A stretch of 64,000 bases of DNA, from assembly GCF_963676475.1 (NCBI RefSeq), contig NZ_OY781106.1, forward strand, positions 1,612,001 to 1,676,000. The letters run 5' to 3'. Source of the stretch: an uncultured Celeribacter sp. Its GTDB lineage: Bacteria > Pseudomonadota > Alphaproteobacteria > Rhodobacterales > Rhodobacteraceae. The notes below the pieces were generated by a model. It worked only from the letters and a program-made list of their open reading frames with translations. It had not been told where the DNA came from and did no database searches. Both the position numbers and the translations under genes were made by a program. Below, piece by piece: positions 1 to 7,974 of this stretch; position 1 is the stretch's first letter; each line of letters opens with the position of its first letter.

Positions 1-545
1 CGCAGGCACATATCCATAATGTTGAAGGCATGTGCCAACTCTGGTTGGCTTCCCACCCTTTTGCGGCGATGAAACAGACCCGGACGCAAAAAGCGGCTGC
101 GGCGGGGCACATGCGGGCGCGGCAAACCCAGCATCTCGGAGATCTCGAGGTCTGCACGGTCGCAAGCCGCCCCTTGTCCTGTCAGGGTCACATCCCGCCC
201 CGAAAACTCCCGCAGCGCCAGCATGGCATCCGCATGATCATTGTCGGTGTCCTGATGTCGCCAGATGAAATACGGCAGGCGCTGAACCGCGAGGCCGAGA
301 TGACGGAATGCCGTGCGAAACACATGACCCCATTGAGATCTCTCAAGCCGCAGGCCCGGCGGCATAGAGATCGTCACATGCAGGTATTGCAGCAGGTCCA
401 CCTCTGGCCCTCCGGACATTGATCGAAGCACGTCTTCCTTGGACCAGGTGAGAACATTGCCCTCGATCAGTTCACCGGGTTCTCGCATCACATACCTGCT
501 AAGCCGTCCGGGATCGCGATGTTCTGTCAGATAGGGTCTGGGCAT
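1..545 (-). CDS. Relaxase/mobilisation nuclease, N-terminal part (runs off the window)
   Basis: An open frame starts at an ATG at 545 and stays open for about 181 codons to the window edge, so only the N-terminus is seen. The start overlaps the stop of the upstream gene in an ATGA arrangement, indicating translational coupling. The layout fits plasmid-type relaxases: an early segment with GRLSRYV and GNVL, a beta strand YLHVTISMPPG near residue 54, then WRHQDTDNDHADAM near residues 90-105, where relaxases carry their His cluster. The last part of that cluster reads H-A-D instead of the usual H-x-H, so metal binding may be altered. The assignment is from pattern recognition and the MobC-like neighbour. 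Confidence 0.6.
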   Translation of the reverse strand, partial: MPRPYLTEHRDPGRLSRYVMREPGELIEGNVLTWSKEDVLRSMSGGPEVDLLQYLHVTISMPPGLRLERSQWGHVFRTAFRHLGLAVQRLPYFIWRHQDTDNDHADAMLALREFSGRDVTLTGQGAACDRADLEISEMLGLPRPHVPRRSRFLRPGLFHRRKRVGSQPELAHAFNIMDMCL

Positions 546-847
546 CAGGTGATCGCCTTATGCAGATCCGCATGGATCTGTCGAAGCTGGGCCTCTACTC
601 GCGCAACTGTCTTGGCATCGAGATCTCGTCCCGCCCCCACTGAAACCCGGATTTCCGCCAGGGCCGCTGTTGCCTTCCAAACCGAAGTGAAAGCTCTCTC
701 CTGATCTGCAAGAACACGGTTGGTCAAGGCATGACGGATGAAGTCGGTTCGCTTCTCAAAGCCAAGGCACTCCATCAAATCCAAAGCGATCAGGCTGTCT
801 TCAGCCGAGAGGTTCGCATCCCATTTCTGACGTCCAATGAATTTCAA
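545..847 (-). CDS. MobC-like plasmid mobilisation accessory protein
   Basis: This is a 100-residue basic, helical protein directly upstream of the relaxase frame and overlapping its start codon. The middle contains GFEKRTDFIRHALTNRV, a ribbon-helix-helix-like stretch, and the second half is a long amphipathic helix. That fits relaxosome accessory proteins (MobC type), which bind near oriT and help the relaxase nick. The order small accessory gene then relaxase with a 4-nt overlap is typical of mobilisable elements. An alternative is an unrelated RHH antitoxin, but no toxin gene follows. Confidence 0.55.
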   Translation of the reverse strand: MKFIGRQKWDANLSAEDSLIALDLMECLGFEKRTDFIRHALTNRVLADQERAFTSVWKATAALAEIRVSVGAGRDLDAKTVARVEAQLRQIHADLHKAIT

Positions 848-969
848 ATCCGCACCTAAGTTTTATAGCCGCTCACGTTAAGTGATGTATCTGAATGTAG
901 TGCAGCATGATCGAAATCCCTCGCAGAAATCCATGACATGAAGAACGGAATTGTGGAAAACTCATCCGA

Positions 970-1263
970 TCATATTATCAGGCTTTTATTGCCTCCGACG
1001 AAACGAGCCTGCTTTTCGCCCAAAACGCAGATTTTGCGGTAGCTCTTAGGTTCTTTCCCGAGGATTGGGCCCATTTCGGATCGCCAAATCGTTGCCCCGC
1101 ATGGGTCACCATCATGAAAACCCACTATATCCCCACTCTCAAAGCATATGTGCCTCAGTCCGAAATCCCTGTGATCCAAGCATACGTCGACGATCACGGT
1201 GCCTCTTTTACCGACGGGCTTAAACACTCGGGAGAAATCATCAGACGCACAGGAAACGGTCAT
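970..1263 (-). CDS. Hypothetical protein
   Basis: The frame is open from 1299 with a more central ATG at 1263, giving 97 residues. The composition is protein-like (VIVDVCLDHRDFG, ESGDIVGFHDGDP) with five cysteines, but I recognise no family. It sits between the mobilisation pair and a truncated ABC transporter gene, on the same strand, in a stretch that looks like mobile-element debris. It could be a fragment of a larger gene. No clear ribosome binding site was identified. Confidence 0.3.
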   Translation of the reverse strand: MTVSCASDDFSRVFKPVGKRGTVIVDVCLDHRDFGLRHICFESGDIVGFHDGDPCGATIWRSEMGPILGKEPKSYRKICVLGEKQARFVGGNKSLII

Positions 1264-1305
1264 GGCACCCGCCCGTGCAATTGAAATCCAGTCACACACC
1301 GGCCC

Positions 1306-1488
1306 CTATGACCCAGCGTCATCCGATTGACTCTGAGCATCTTGCAGGTGCCGATAGGCTCCTGTGGGGCATGCCATCAACACAGCATGAGACTCGTCCT
1401 CGACGATCATGCCGTTCTTGATGACCAGAATTCGGTCCGCATTGGCAATCGTCGCCAACCGATGTGCGATGAGCAGCGGTACGTCCAT
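1306..1488 (-). pseudogene. C-terminal remnant of an ABC exporter ATPase
   Basis: The 60 residues match only the end of an ABCB-type nucleotide-binding domain. LLIAHRLATIANADRILVI carries the H-loop histidine (residue 9), followed by G-x-IVE-x-x-x-H and the terminal Y-x-x-L segment. Walker A, the signature motif and Walker B are all missing, and the frame upstream of about 1490 does not continue the domain. This is the 3' end of a lost type I exporter or lipid exporter gene, consistent with past deletion in this region. Confidence 0.75.
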
Positions 1489-1741
1489 GCGATGAGGGCA
1501 CTATACCTCAAAACCGAGTTTTTACACGGCCTCGACCCACATTGATCAATTGAGGGCAACGCAGCGAACTTCTACTTCAAACAAAAAGCACGAATGTTCC
1601 GAGATGATCCAAATGCAAAAAACTAAGCTGCTCGTCCCACTCAAAACGGCTATGAAGCTTGCATCGCGTCATATTCAGACCGCTTTCAAGACCTTGAAAG
1701 ACCTGTGTGACGTTCGGTGGCTTCAAGAAGAGACAGGGAAA

Positions 1742-1768
1742 GCCTCCCCGATTTGCCGCCGGGGAGGC
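1742..1768 (-). terminator. Terminator after the nitrilase gene
   Basis: GCCTCCCCG (1742-1750) pairs perfectly with CGGGGAGGC (1760-1768) around a 9-nt loop. On the minus strand the hairpin is followed by TTTCCC, just after the stop of the amidase gene. Nothing convincing is seen between here and the ABC remnant ending at 1488. Confidence 0.7.
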
Positions 1769-1776
1769 CTACCGAC

Positions 1777-2595
1777 CTAGCAGCTCAGTCGGCGGTGTTT
1801 GTGGACAGGAATAAGGCCGCGAACGCGCTCGATCTGGGCTTTGTCCACGGTCGCGGTCACATAGGTCTCGCCATCGGAGGCCTTCGCCACCGTCAGCCCC
1901 CAGGGGTCCACCACCAGCGACTGGCCGTAACAGGCGCGTTTCACACCGTCGACCACCGTCGCCCCCGTTTGACCGCAGGCCACGAAATAGGTCGCCGTTT
2001 CAATCGCGCGCGCCTGGGACAGAACCTCCCAGTGATCTTTGCCGGTTTGAAGCGTAAAGGCGGCCGGCAGAATGATCACGTCGCATTCGCGTTTTTGCAA
2101 CTCGATGAACAACTCGGCAAAGCGAATGTCATAACAGATCGCACAGCCTACCTTGAGGCCGTCAATCTCATAGGTGGCAATGTCCTCGCCGGGCCGCACG
2201 CCGTCGCTTTCGCGGTAAGACAACCCGTCCGGGGTGTCGATGTCGAACATGTGGATTTTGCGATAACAGGCGACTTGCTCACCCTCGCGGTTAAAAACAT
2301 AAGTCGTGTTGTAAATCCGGTCCTCGCCCTCGATCCGCTCCATCATCGACCCGGCATGGACGAAGACCTTATGCTCTTTGGCAAAATCGCGGGCAAAGCG
2401 ATAGGCGGCGCCGGTTTTATCTTCGGCGCGGGCGCGTTTTTCGGCCACCGTCAGGCCGTAGCAATGGAAATATTCCGTCAGAACAATCAGATCAGGCCGA
2501 TCATTTTCGAGAGCCGCCATCATCAGGGCATGCACTTTGGCAAGTGTCGCCGCCTCATCCGGCTGGGCGTTGTTTTGTATCAGGCTGACTTTCAT
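1777..2595 (-). CDS. Carbon-nitrogen hydrolase (nitrilase superfamily amidase)
   Basis: The 272-residue protein carries the Glu-Lys-Cys triad of the nitrilase superfamily: E41 in VLTEYF, K113 in YRKIHMF and C154 in AICYDIRF. These enzymes hydrolyse amides or nitriles; the overall look is closest to the omega-amidase/Nit group, but the substrate cannot be read from sequence. I chose the ATG at 2595 over one 8 codons upstream because GGAGAG lies at proper spacing before it and the family normally begins at this strand (KVSLIQ). It follows a TRAP transporter operon on the same strand but is separated from dctP by a strong terminator, so it may have its own promoter. Confidence 0.9.
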   Translation of the reverse strand: MKVSLIQNNAQPDEAATLAKVHALMMAALENDRPDLIVLTEYFHCYGLTVAEKRARAEDKTGAAYRFARDFAKEHKVFVHAGSMMERIEGEDRIYNTTYVFNREGEQVACYRKIHMFDIDTPDGLSYRESDGVRPGEDIATYEIDGLKVGCAICYDIRFAELFIELQKRECDVIILPAAFTLQTGKDHWEVLSQARAIETATYFVACGQTGATVVDGVKRACYGQSLVVDPWGLTVAKASDGETYVTATVDKAQIERVRGLIPVHKHRRLSC

Positions 2596-2618
2596 CAGGT
2601 CTCTCCGTCGTCTTGGCA

Positions 2619-2667
2619 TAAAAAAGCACCTGCCCCGCTCCGAGGATGGGGAGAAAAGACAGGTGCT
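2619..2667 (-). terminator. Rho-independent terminator after dctP
   Basis: AGCACCTG (2625-2632) pairs with CAGGTGCT (2660-2667), with an inner CCCC/GGGG stem. On the minus strand a run of T residues follows (2619-2624). It ends the aldolase-TRAP transcript just before the amidase ribosome binding site. Confidence 0.85.
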
Positions 2668-2730
2668 CAGGGGCAGCGCCTTTGAGGCGCAGGGGAGTCT
2701 ATGCCCCCTTATGGGGGCGGGGTATTTCGT

Positions 2731-3738
2731 TCAGCGGGCAGCGACAAAGGTCGCAACTTCGTCGATCAGCCCGGCAGGAAGTACCTTGCCATCAACGGAT
2801 TTCATAAGCTGCTCCCGTACAGAGGCACGGAACACGTCTTTTTCTTCCGGCGTCAGCGTGATGATCGTCATCCCTTTCGCTTTCAGATCAGCTTCAAGGC
2901 TCTCGTTCAAAGCGATCATCGCGTCTGTCCCGGCCTGCGCGGCGGTCACCGCGGCGGCTTCGACAATCGCCTTGTCTTCGTCGGACAGCTTTTGATAGGT
3001 GGCCTCCCGGATCAGGATCGGCAGCGGGCTCATCTGATGTTCGGTTTTGGTCAGATATTTCTGAACCTCATAGAATTTCGCCGCATAGAGCACGGGGATC
3101 GGGTTTTCCTGACCGTCGACGATGCCCTGACGCAATGCCTGATAGGTCTCGGGCCATGCGACCGGGGTCGGCCCTGCACCAAGGCCTGTGACATTGGCCA
3201 GCGACATCGGGTTCGGAACCGCGCGGATTTTCTTCCCTGCGAGATCGGCAGGCGAATGCACTTCAGTGTCCGTCGTGGTCAGGTTACGCGTCCCGTAGAA
3301 GAAATAGGTCAGCGGGCGCAGACCGCCTTTTTCAAGCAGACTTTGCTTCCATTTCTGACCCAGTCCAGGCGCTTCGAGAACCGCTTTCATGTCCTCCCAC
3401 TCCGGGAACATGTAGCCAGCGGCCGTGACGGCATAGGCCGGCTCAATATCGGAAAGCACGTTGAGGGGGGTAAAGCTCATGTCGATCGCGCCGGACTGAA
3501 TTTGGGCAAACAGCTTTTGGTTGCTGCCCAGTTGTCCTCCCGGGAAAATCTTGACCTCGATCCGGCCGTCGCTGGCAGTTTCGACTTCTTTTTTAAAGGT
3601 CTCTGCGGTCAGGAACGCGGGGTCGCCTTCACGCAATACATGGGCGAGACGCAGCGTGACATCGGCGGCCTGAGAGGCCAGAGGCAAAAGCGCCATAATC
3701 CCGGCGAGCGCAAATTTGCGGGGAAATGAGAAGTTCAT
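2731..3738 (-). CDS. dctP: TRAP transporter solute-binding protein (DctP family)
   Basis: This 335-residue protein has a Sec signal peptide (cleavage near SQAAD, about residue 25) and a DctP/TAXI-type binding fold. Diagnostic segments are LRLAHVL, FPGGQLGSN, the PADLAGKKIRAVPNP region with the arginine that typically salt-bridges a substrate carboxylate, and WPETYQALRQGIVDGQENP. It should bind an organic acid or related solute in the periplasm and pass it to DctQ-DctM. It is the last gene of the minus-strand set hpaI-like, dctQ, dctM, dctP and precedes a terminator. The substrate is unknown; the adjacent aldolase suggests a hydroxy- or keto-acid. Confidence 0.93.
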   Translation of the reverse strand: MNFSFPRKFALAGIMALLPLASQAADVTLRLAHVLREGDPAFLTAETFKKEVETASDGRIEVKIFPGGQLGSNQKLFAQIQSGAIDMSFTPLNVLSDIEPAYAVTAAGYMFPEWEDMKAVLEAPGLGQKWKQSLLEKGGLRPLTYFFYGTRNLTTTDTEVHSPADLAGKKIRAVPNPMSLANVTGLGAGPTPVAWPETYQALRQGIVDGQENPIPVLYAAKFYEVQKYLTKTEHQMSPLPILIREATYQKLSDEDKAIVEAAAVTAAQAGTDAMIALNESLEADLKAKGMTIITLTPEEKDVFRASVREQLMKSVDGKVLPAGLIDEVATFVAAR

Positions 3739-3771
3739 GTGTCTGTCCTTTTCCTGTTGGTCGTTTTTTGT

Positions 3772-5070
3772 TCAGAAGCCAGCCATATGCGGGATGGCGA
3801 GGATGATTTGCGGCACGTAGGCCATGAGAAACAGAGAGATCAGCAAGGGTACGAGGAAGGGGGCAACGGCCCAGAACAACCGCGAAACCTTGAAGCCGGT
3901 GATGTCGCTCATCACGAAAAGTGCAAGACCGATCGGCGGGGTGAACTGGCCGAGCATCACGTTGAAGACGAGCACGACACCAAACTGGATCGGATCAATG
4001 CCGAACTGATATTCCGCAATCGGAGCCAGCATCGGACCAAGGATGATCAGAGGGATGGCGTTTTCCAAAATCGCGCCAAGGATCAGGTTGGTGATGATCA
4101 CAACCAGGATGAACAAGGCAGCAGAGTGGATGTTGTCCTGAATGAATTGCGCCAGCATTTGCGGCACTTCGCCAAAGGTCGCGACCCAGCCGAAGAGAAA
4201 GGCAGAGGCAATCACAAAGAGCAGACGGGCGGAACTCATCGCCACTTCGAACAGCGCGTCGATGAATTCGTGCAGGCCGAGGCTGCGATAGACGACACCG
4301 GCGACGAAGAGCGAATAGAGCACGGCAACCGTGGCCGCTTCTGTCGGGCTGAACCAGCCAAAGCTCATACCGCCGACGATGATGAAGGGGGCGAGCAAGG
4401 GCGGGATCGCGCGGATGAACGCATCCCCAAGTGCGCGCCAGCCTTCCCAGCGATCGCTGCGATAGCCTTTGCGCAGACCGACGATGAAGACATAGACCAT
4501 CAGCGTGAAGGCAATGAGAAGACCGGGCAGAATGCCACCGAGGAACATGCCGGTAATCGAGGTTCCCGCAGCAGCCCCATAGAGCACGATCGGAAGCGAT
4601 GGCGGCAGGATCGGACCAATGGCGGCGGAGGCCAGCGTGACGCCTGCGGTGAAATCGGGATCATAGCCTTTGCGCGTCATGGATTTATATTCGATTTCCC
4701 CAAGCCCCGCGACATCGGCGAGCATCGAGCCCGACATGCCCGCGAAGACCAGCGAGGAGGAGACGTTCACATGGCCAAGCCCGCCGGGGATGCGCCCCAC
4801 AGCCTTGTTGCAGAAATCGAAAATCCGATCGGAAATGCCCGAGGCGGTCATCAGTTTTCCGGCAAACATGAAAAGCGGGATCGACAGCATGGTAAAGCTG
4901 TTAAGCGACAGCGACAGCTCATGCACCATCAGCGAAAGCGGCAAGCCTTCGACAAGGATGAAGATCAGCGAACACAGGATCATCGCATAGGCAATCGGCA
5001 TGCCGAGGATCGTGATGATGACCGAGAAGAGGATGACGCCTAGGGTGAAGGCTTCAGTCATTTTGTGCAT
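3772..5070 (-). CDS. dctM: TRAP transporter large permease (DctM)
   Basis: The 432-residue, very hydrophobic protein has about 12 predicted membrane helices. It contains typical DctM features: ILILV-type helices, GMSGSMLADVAGLG near residue 150, and an internal two-fold pattern. It is the sodium-coupled transport subunit that works with DctQ and the binding protein. Its start overlaps the end of dctQ by 17 nt, implying tight coupling, and dctP follows after a 33-nt gap. Confidence 0.95.
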   Translation of the reverse strand: MHKMTEAFTLGVILFSVIITILGMPIAYAMILCSLIFILVEGLPLSLMVHELSLSLNSFTMLSIPLFMFAGKLMTASGISDRIFDFCNKAVGRIPGGLGHVNVSSSLVFAGMSGSMLADVAGLGEIEYKSMTRKGYDPDFTAGVTLASAAIGPILPPSLPIVLYGAAAGTSITGMFLGGILPGLLIAFTLMVYVFIVGLRKGYRSDRWEGWRALGDAFIRAIPPLLAPFIIVGGMSFGWFSPTEAATVAVLYSLFVAGVVYRSLGLHEFIDALFEVAMSSARLLFVIASAFLFGWVATFGEVPQMLAQFIQDNIHSAALFILVVIITNLILGAILENAIPLIILGPMLAPIAEYQFGIDPIQFGVVLVFNVMLGQFTPPIGLALFVMSDITGFKVSRLFWAVAPFLVPLLISLFLMAYVPQIILAIPHMAGF

Positions 5071-5569
5071 CCTTAGACTTGAGACGCTTGAAGCGCCGAA
5101 CGGCGTTTAGAACAAGGAAAACGGCCATGACGATCGAGGCCAGCGGCACCACCGACATGATGAGATTGTAAGAAATGCCGAGTGCCGGGGTTTTCTGATA
5201 AGAGGTCTCGGACAGGGTGTGCCATCCGCCCAAGACGATGGCGCCAAGGCAGATCAGAGACAAGAAATCGAATAGGCCGTAAATGATCGCCACCCAACGT
5301 GCAGAGCAAATCTCGCGCATGAGATCCACACGGATATGGCTATCGGTGCGTTGAACGGCAATCGCGCCCAAAAGGGTCATCCAGATCACCAGCGCGGCTG
5401 TCAGTTCTTCGGTCCAGCTCAACGGAATGGGCAGGATGAAACGCGTGACGACCTGAAGCGTGCAGAGTACGAGAAAGGCCAGCAAGATGATCATCGCCAC
5501 GACCAACTCAGGATGCAGCAGCCAATTGCGTGGCTCTTTGTCTTCGGGAATATGTTTTTCGTGGCTCAT
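5054..5569 (-). CDS. dctQ: TRAP transporter small permease (DctQ)
   Basis: The 171-residue protein has four predicted membrane helices and the DctQ signature around SWTEELTAALVIWMTLLGA followed by an IRVDL motif. DctQ pairs with DctM in the inner membrane. Its ATG overlaps the stop of the aldolase gene by 4 nt and its end overlaps dctM, so aldolase and transporter form one translationally linked operon. The C-terminus is charged (RRFKRLKSKDAQND). Confidence 0.93.
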   Translation of the reverse strand: MSHEKHIPEDKEPRNWLLHPELVVAMIILLAFLVLCTLQVVTRFILPIPLSWTEELTAALVIWMTLLGAIAVQRTDSHIRVDLMREICSARWVAIIYGLFDFLSLICLGAIVLGGWHTLSETSYQKTPALGISYNLIMSVVPLASIVMAVFLVLNAVRRFKRLKSKDAQND

Positions 5570-6342
5570 GGCAGCAGATCGAGCTCCTTTGCGATGGATT
5601 GCAGGTGATCGCGAAGGAATACCGCATCACTGCCACAGGTTGCGACACTATATCCGGCCTCGAATTTCTTCGCGGCGTCCTGAGGAGAACCCGCCAGCCC
5701 GCCCAGAGCCGCACCGGAGGCCAGCACATCGGCCTCAATTTGACGGATCACCGCCTGGACCTCCGGATGCCCCGGATTGCCGACATGGCCGAGACAGGAG
5801 GCCAGATCGACCGCGCCGATAAAGATCACGTCGATCCCGTCCATTGCCCCCATTTCGGAGGCAATCGCGGCCCCTTCAGGGGATTCGATCAGCACCATGG
5901 CCAAGAGGTTTGGAACGACCTCGTCGTAATATTCCTGCCAGCTCATGCCATAGCCCGCCGCTCGCGCCAGGCGATGTGTGCCGCGTTGCCCCTGCGGCGC
6001 ATAGCGCGACAGTTTCACAAGGCGTTCAGCCTCCTCAAGGGAGCGCACATCCGGCAGGGCAATGCCCGCCGAACCGGCATCAAGCGCCTGTTTGATCAGC
6101 CCGGCGTTCACCTCGGGGATACGCACGATGACCGGCACGCCCTGTGCCTCGCAGGCGCGGATCTGATGATACATGGCATCGCGCCCGCCCGGCGCATGCT
6201 CCATGTCGAGGATCAAAAAATCGAAACCCGCCGCTGCCATGATCTCCGCCGTCACCGGGCTGCCGAGAAACAGCCAGGCCACATTCACGCGGTCCTTGCT
6301 GGCGATTTTCTCACGGATCGTTTTCAGTTTTTCGGTGATCAT
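5566..6342 (-). CDS. HpcH/HpaI-type class II aldolase
   Basis: The 258-residue protein matches the HpcH/HpaI family (metal-dependent pyruvate aldolases). FLILDMEHAPGG places the base histidine at residue 49, and metal ligands are expected in LIESPEG and the later FIGAVDLASCLG. These enzymes split 2-keto-4-hydroxy acids into pyruvate and an aldehyde. I prefer the ATG at 6342 over an in-frame ATG at 6411 because GAGG precedes it and the family starts here. It is first in an operon with TRAP genes, suggesting that the imported compound is cleaved by it. The divergent LysR gene is the likely regulator. Confidence 0.9.
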   Translation of the reverse strand: MITEKLKTIREKIASKDRVNVAWLFLGSPVTAEIMAAAGFDFLILDMEHAPGGRDAMYHQIRACEAQGVPVIVRIPEVNAGLIKQALDAGSAGIALPDVRSLEEAERLVKLSRYAPQGQRGTHRLARAAGYGMSWQEYYDEVVPNLLAMVLIESPEGAAIASEMGAMDGIDVIFIGAVDLASCLGHVGNPGHPEVQAVIRQIEADVLASGAALGGLAGSPQDAAKKFEAGYSVATCGSDAVFLRDHLQSIAKELDLLP

Positions 6343-6412
6343 TGGGACGAACCTCTGCCTGTCTTCTGTCCCTCGAATAGCTGACGATTCCGCGTTTCTG
6401 AGGCAAAGCAAA

Positions 6413-6442
6413 AAAATCTTTCTTTTACATAAGAAAAATTTT
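6413..6442. promoter_or_regulatory. Inverted repeat, candidate LysR operator
   Basis: AAAATCTTTCTT (6413-6424) and AAGAAAAATTTT (6431-6442) form a 12-bp inverted repeat with one mismatch around TTACAT. It lies in the AT-rich gap between the divergent aldolase and LysR starts, about 18 nt upstream of the LysR ATG. Its inner part fits a T-N11-A type LysR site. That the neighbouring LysR protein binds here is inference. Confidence 0.6.
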
Positions 6443-6459
6443 GATTAGCCTTGGCATCC

Positions 6460-7374
6460 ATGTTGAACTTCAAACAAATCGAAGCACTTTTCTGGCTGAG
6501 GGAGCTGCAAAGCTACGGAAAAGTAGCGAAAAAACTGCACCTTACGCAGCCTGCCGTCTCGGCACGCATTTCTGCGCTTGAAGAGCAAATCGGGCAAAAG
6601 CTTGTCGTTCGTGCGGGCATCGGTGTGCGTCTGACACGTCTGGGATATGAGCTGGCGGGATATTCCGAGCACATTTTGTTAGCACGCAGCTCATTTATGA
6701 AGCGCATCGAGCGTCAGCCGCAGAATCTCCTCAGGATCGCAATCGTCGGTCCCTGTGCCTGGACATGGGCCCCGACATTCCGCCAAATCCTAAGTCAGGA
6801 AGCGGACCTGCCGAAAATCGAATTCACGGTCGGCTCGAACGCCCAAATCGAGCGGGAGCTTCAGGTCGGAGCCTTTGACATCGCCTTCCTGTCAATCTCG
6901 CCAGGGCAAAGCAAACCGACCTCGGAATTTGCCATCTCTTACGATGTCGGCTGGGTTGCCGTGCCAGAACTGGTCGAAAAAATTTCACACCCCGCGACGG
7001 TGAAAGAAATCAGCACACATGAGCTGATCCTATACCCCCCGACGTCGCCGTTGCATTCGCCGGTTCAGGACATGCTGATGCGGTATGAGACAGAGGCTGG
7101 CATCCAGCACCATACCCATTCCCTTTCGAACATCGTCCAAATGCTTAAGTTCGGATTTGGCGTCTCCGCAATTCCTTTGTCCGTGGTCTCCTCGGAAATT
7201 GAAGAGGGCGCGCTTGAGGTGATCCAAACGGAAGACGCCTTTCCTCCGCTGATCGTTCAGAATGTGCGGGGAACGCTGAATGACCGAGGTTTATTGAACG
7301 TCATACTGGAAGCCGCACGGCAATCGGTTTCAGATTGCGTCAACGAGGGCGAAAAATTTATGCGGTTGGTTTGA
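6460..7374 (+). CDS. LysR-type transcriptional regulator
   Basis: The 304-residue protein has an N-terminal winged HTH (FKQIEALFWL, then KVAKKLHLTQPAVSARISALEEQIGQKL, about residues 3-50) and a C-terminal periplasmic-binding-type effector domain. The ATG at 6460 is preferred over an upstream TTG because it gives the usual LysR N-terminus. It is divergent from the aldolase-TRAP operon, which is the common arrangement for a local activator responding to the transported compound. Confidence 0.92.
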   Translation: MLNFKQIEALFWLRELQSYGKVAKKLHLTQPAVSARISALEEQIGQKLVVRAGIGVRLTRLGYELAGYSEHILLARSSFMKRIERQPQNLLRIAIVGPCAWTWAPTFRQILSQEADLPKIEFTVGSNAQIERELQVGAFDIAFLSISPGQSKPTSEFAISYDVGWVAVPELVEKISHPATVKEISTHELILYPPTSPLHSPVQDMLMRYETEAGIQHHTHSLSNIVQMLKFGFGVSAIPLSVVSSEIEEGALEVIQTEDAFPPLIVQNVRGTLNDRGLLNVILEAARQSVSDCVNEGEKFMRLV

Positions 7375-7461
7375 ATCCTCCAAAACACTCCACCCTTTTT
7401 CAACAATATCCGGCCCTAACGGACAAAGCGGAGCGACTTTCGCTGTGCGGTGCATGAATAA

Positions 7462-7671
7462 CGTAGATGTTCTGGCGTTCAGTTGGGCGGACTCTACACA
7501 AAACTGGAGGAGATACAGGGGCTCAGGTCAGGAGGCTTGTTGCCTCGCCAACGCCGATCATCCCGGCTAATCGCCCTGCCGGTTGTCATGGCGCTTGGAA
7601 CGCTGGTTCTTTTCATCTCGGCCGTGCTGGCTGGGCTTGCCGAGTTCCTGCGTCGCCGGAGCCGGTTCTAA
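7462..7671 (+). pseudogene. C-terminal remnant of an ABC transporter permease (polyamine type)
   Basis: The open frame has no proper start; a stop lies just upstream near 7456. It ends with a membrane helix and a basic tail (MALGTLVLFISAVLAGLAEF then LRRRSR) like the last helix of PotB/PotC-type permeases. It lies 33 nt before a PotD-like gene start, the usual gene order. I read it as the end of a permease whose 5' part has been deleted. Confidence 0.45.
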
Positions 7672-7704
7672 CTTGAAGCAACATCCAAACAGGAGAGATC
7701 GACA

Positions 7705-7933
7705 ATGAACTTCAAAGCCCTGATCCCGCCCCTGTGCGCGGCGGCAGCCAGCTTGGCGCCGCCGGCAAACGCTCAGGACAAACTCACGGTGTTCACTTGG
7801 GCGGGCTACGAGCCACCCGTCTTCAACGAGAGCTATGTCGAAGCTCATCCCGAAGGGGTCGACTACGCCTTCATGAGCGACGACCAGGACGGCTTCACCA
7901 AGGTCAAGGCCGGCTACCGGCCCGACATCGCGT
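7705..7933 (+). pseudogene. PotD-like polyamine-binding protein, truncated by IS3 element
   Basis: The frame begins with a good ribosome binding site (GGAGAG) and a signal peptide (cleavage near NAQD). It continues with KLTVFTWAGYEPPVFNESYV, typical of spermidine/putrescine-type binding proteins. After about 76 residues it runs into the inverted repeat of an IS3-family element at 7934. The remaining three quarters of the gene are not found on the other side of the element, so the loss is more than a simple insertion. Confidence 0.75.
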
Positions 7934-7974
7934 TGAACCGCCCCGGTTTTACCGGAGACTGTTGATTTCGTATT

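Noticed and set aside
30..422. Plus-strand frames in the first 500 bases
   Set aside because: They lie opposite the relaxase frame, which has coherent relaxase-like motifs and a coupled upstream gene.
3739..5043. 434-codon plus-strand frame
   Set aside because: It is the antisense of dctM; its product is a low-complexity His/Arg/Asp-rich string typical of a shadow frame in GC-rich DNA.
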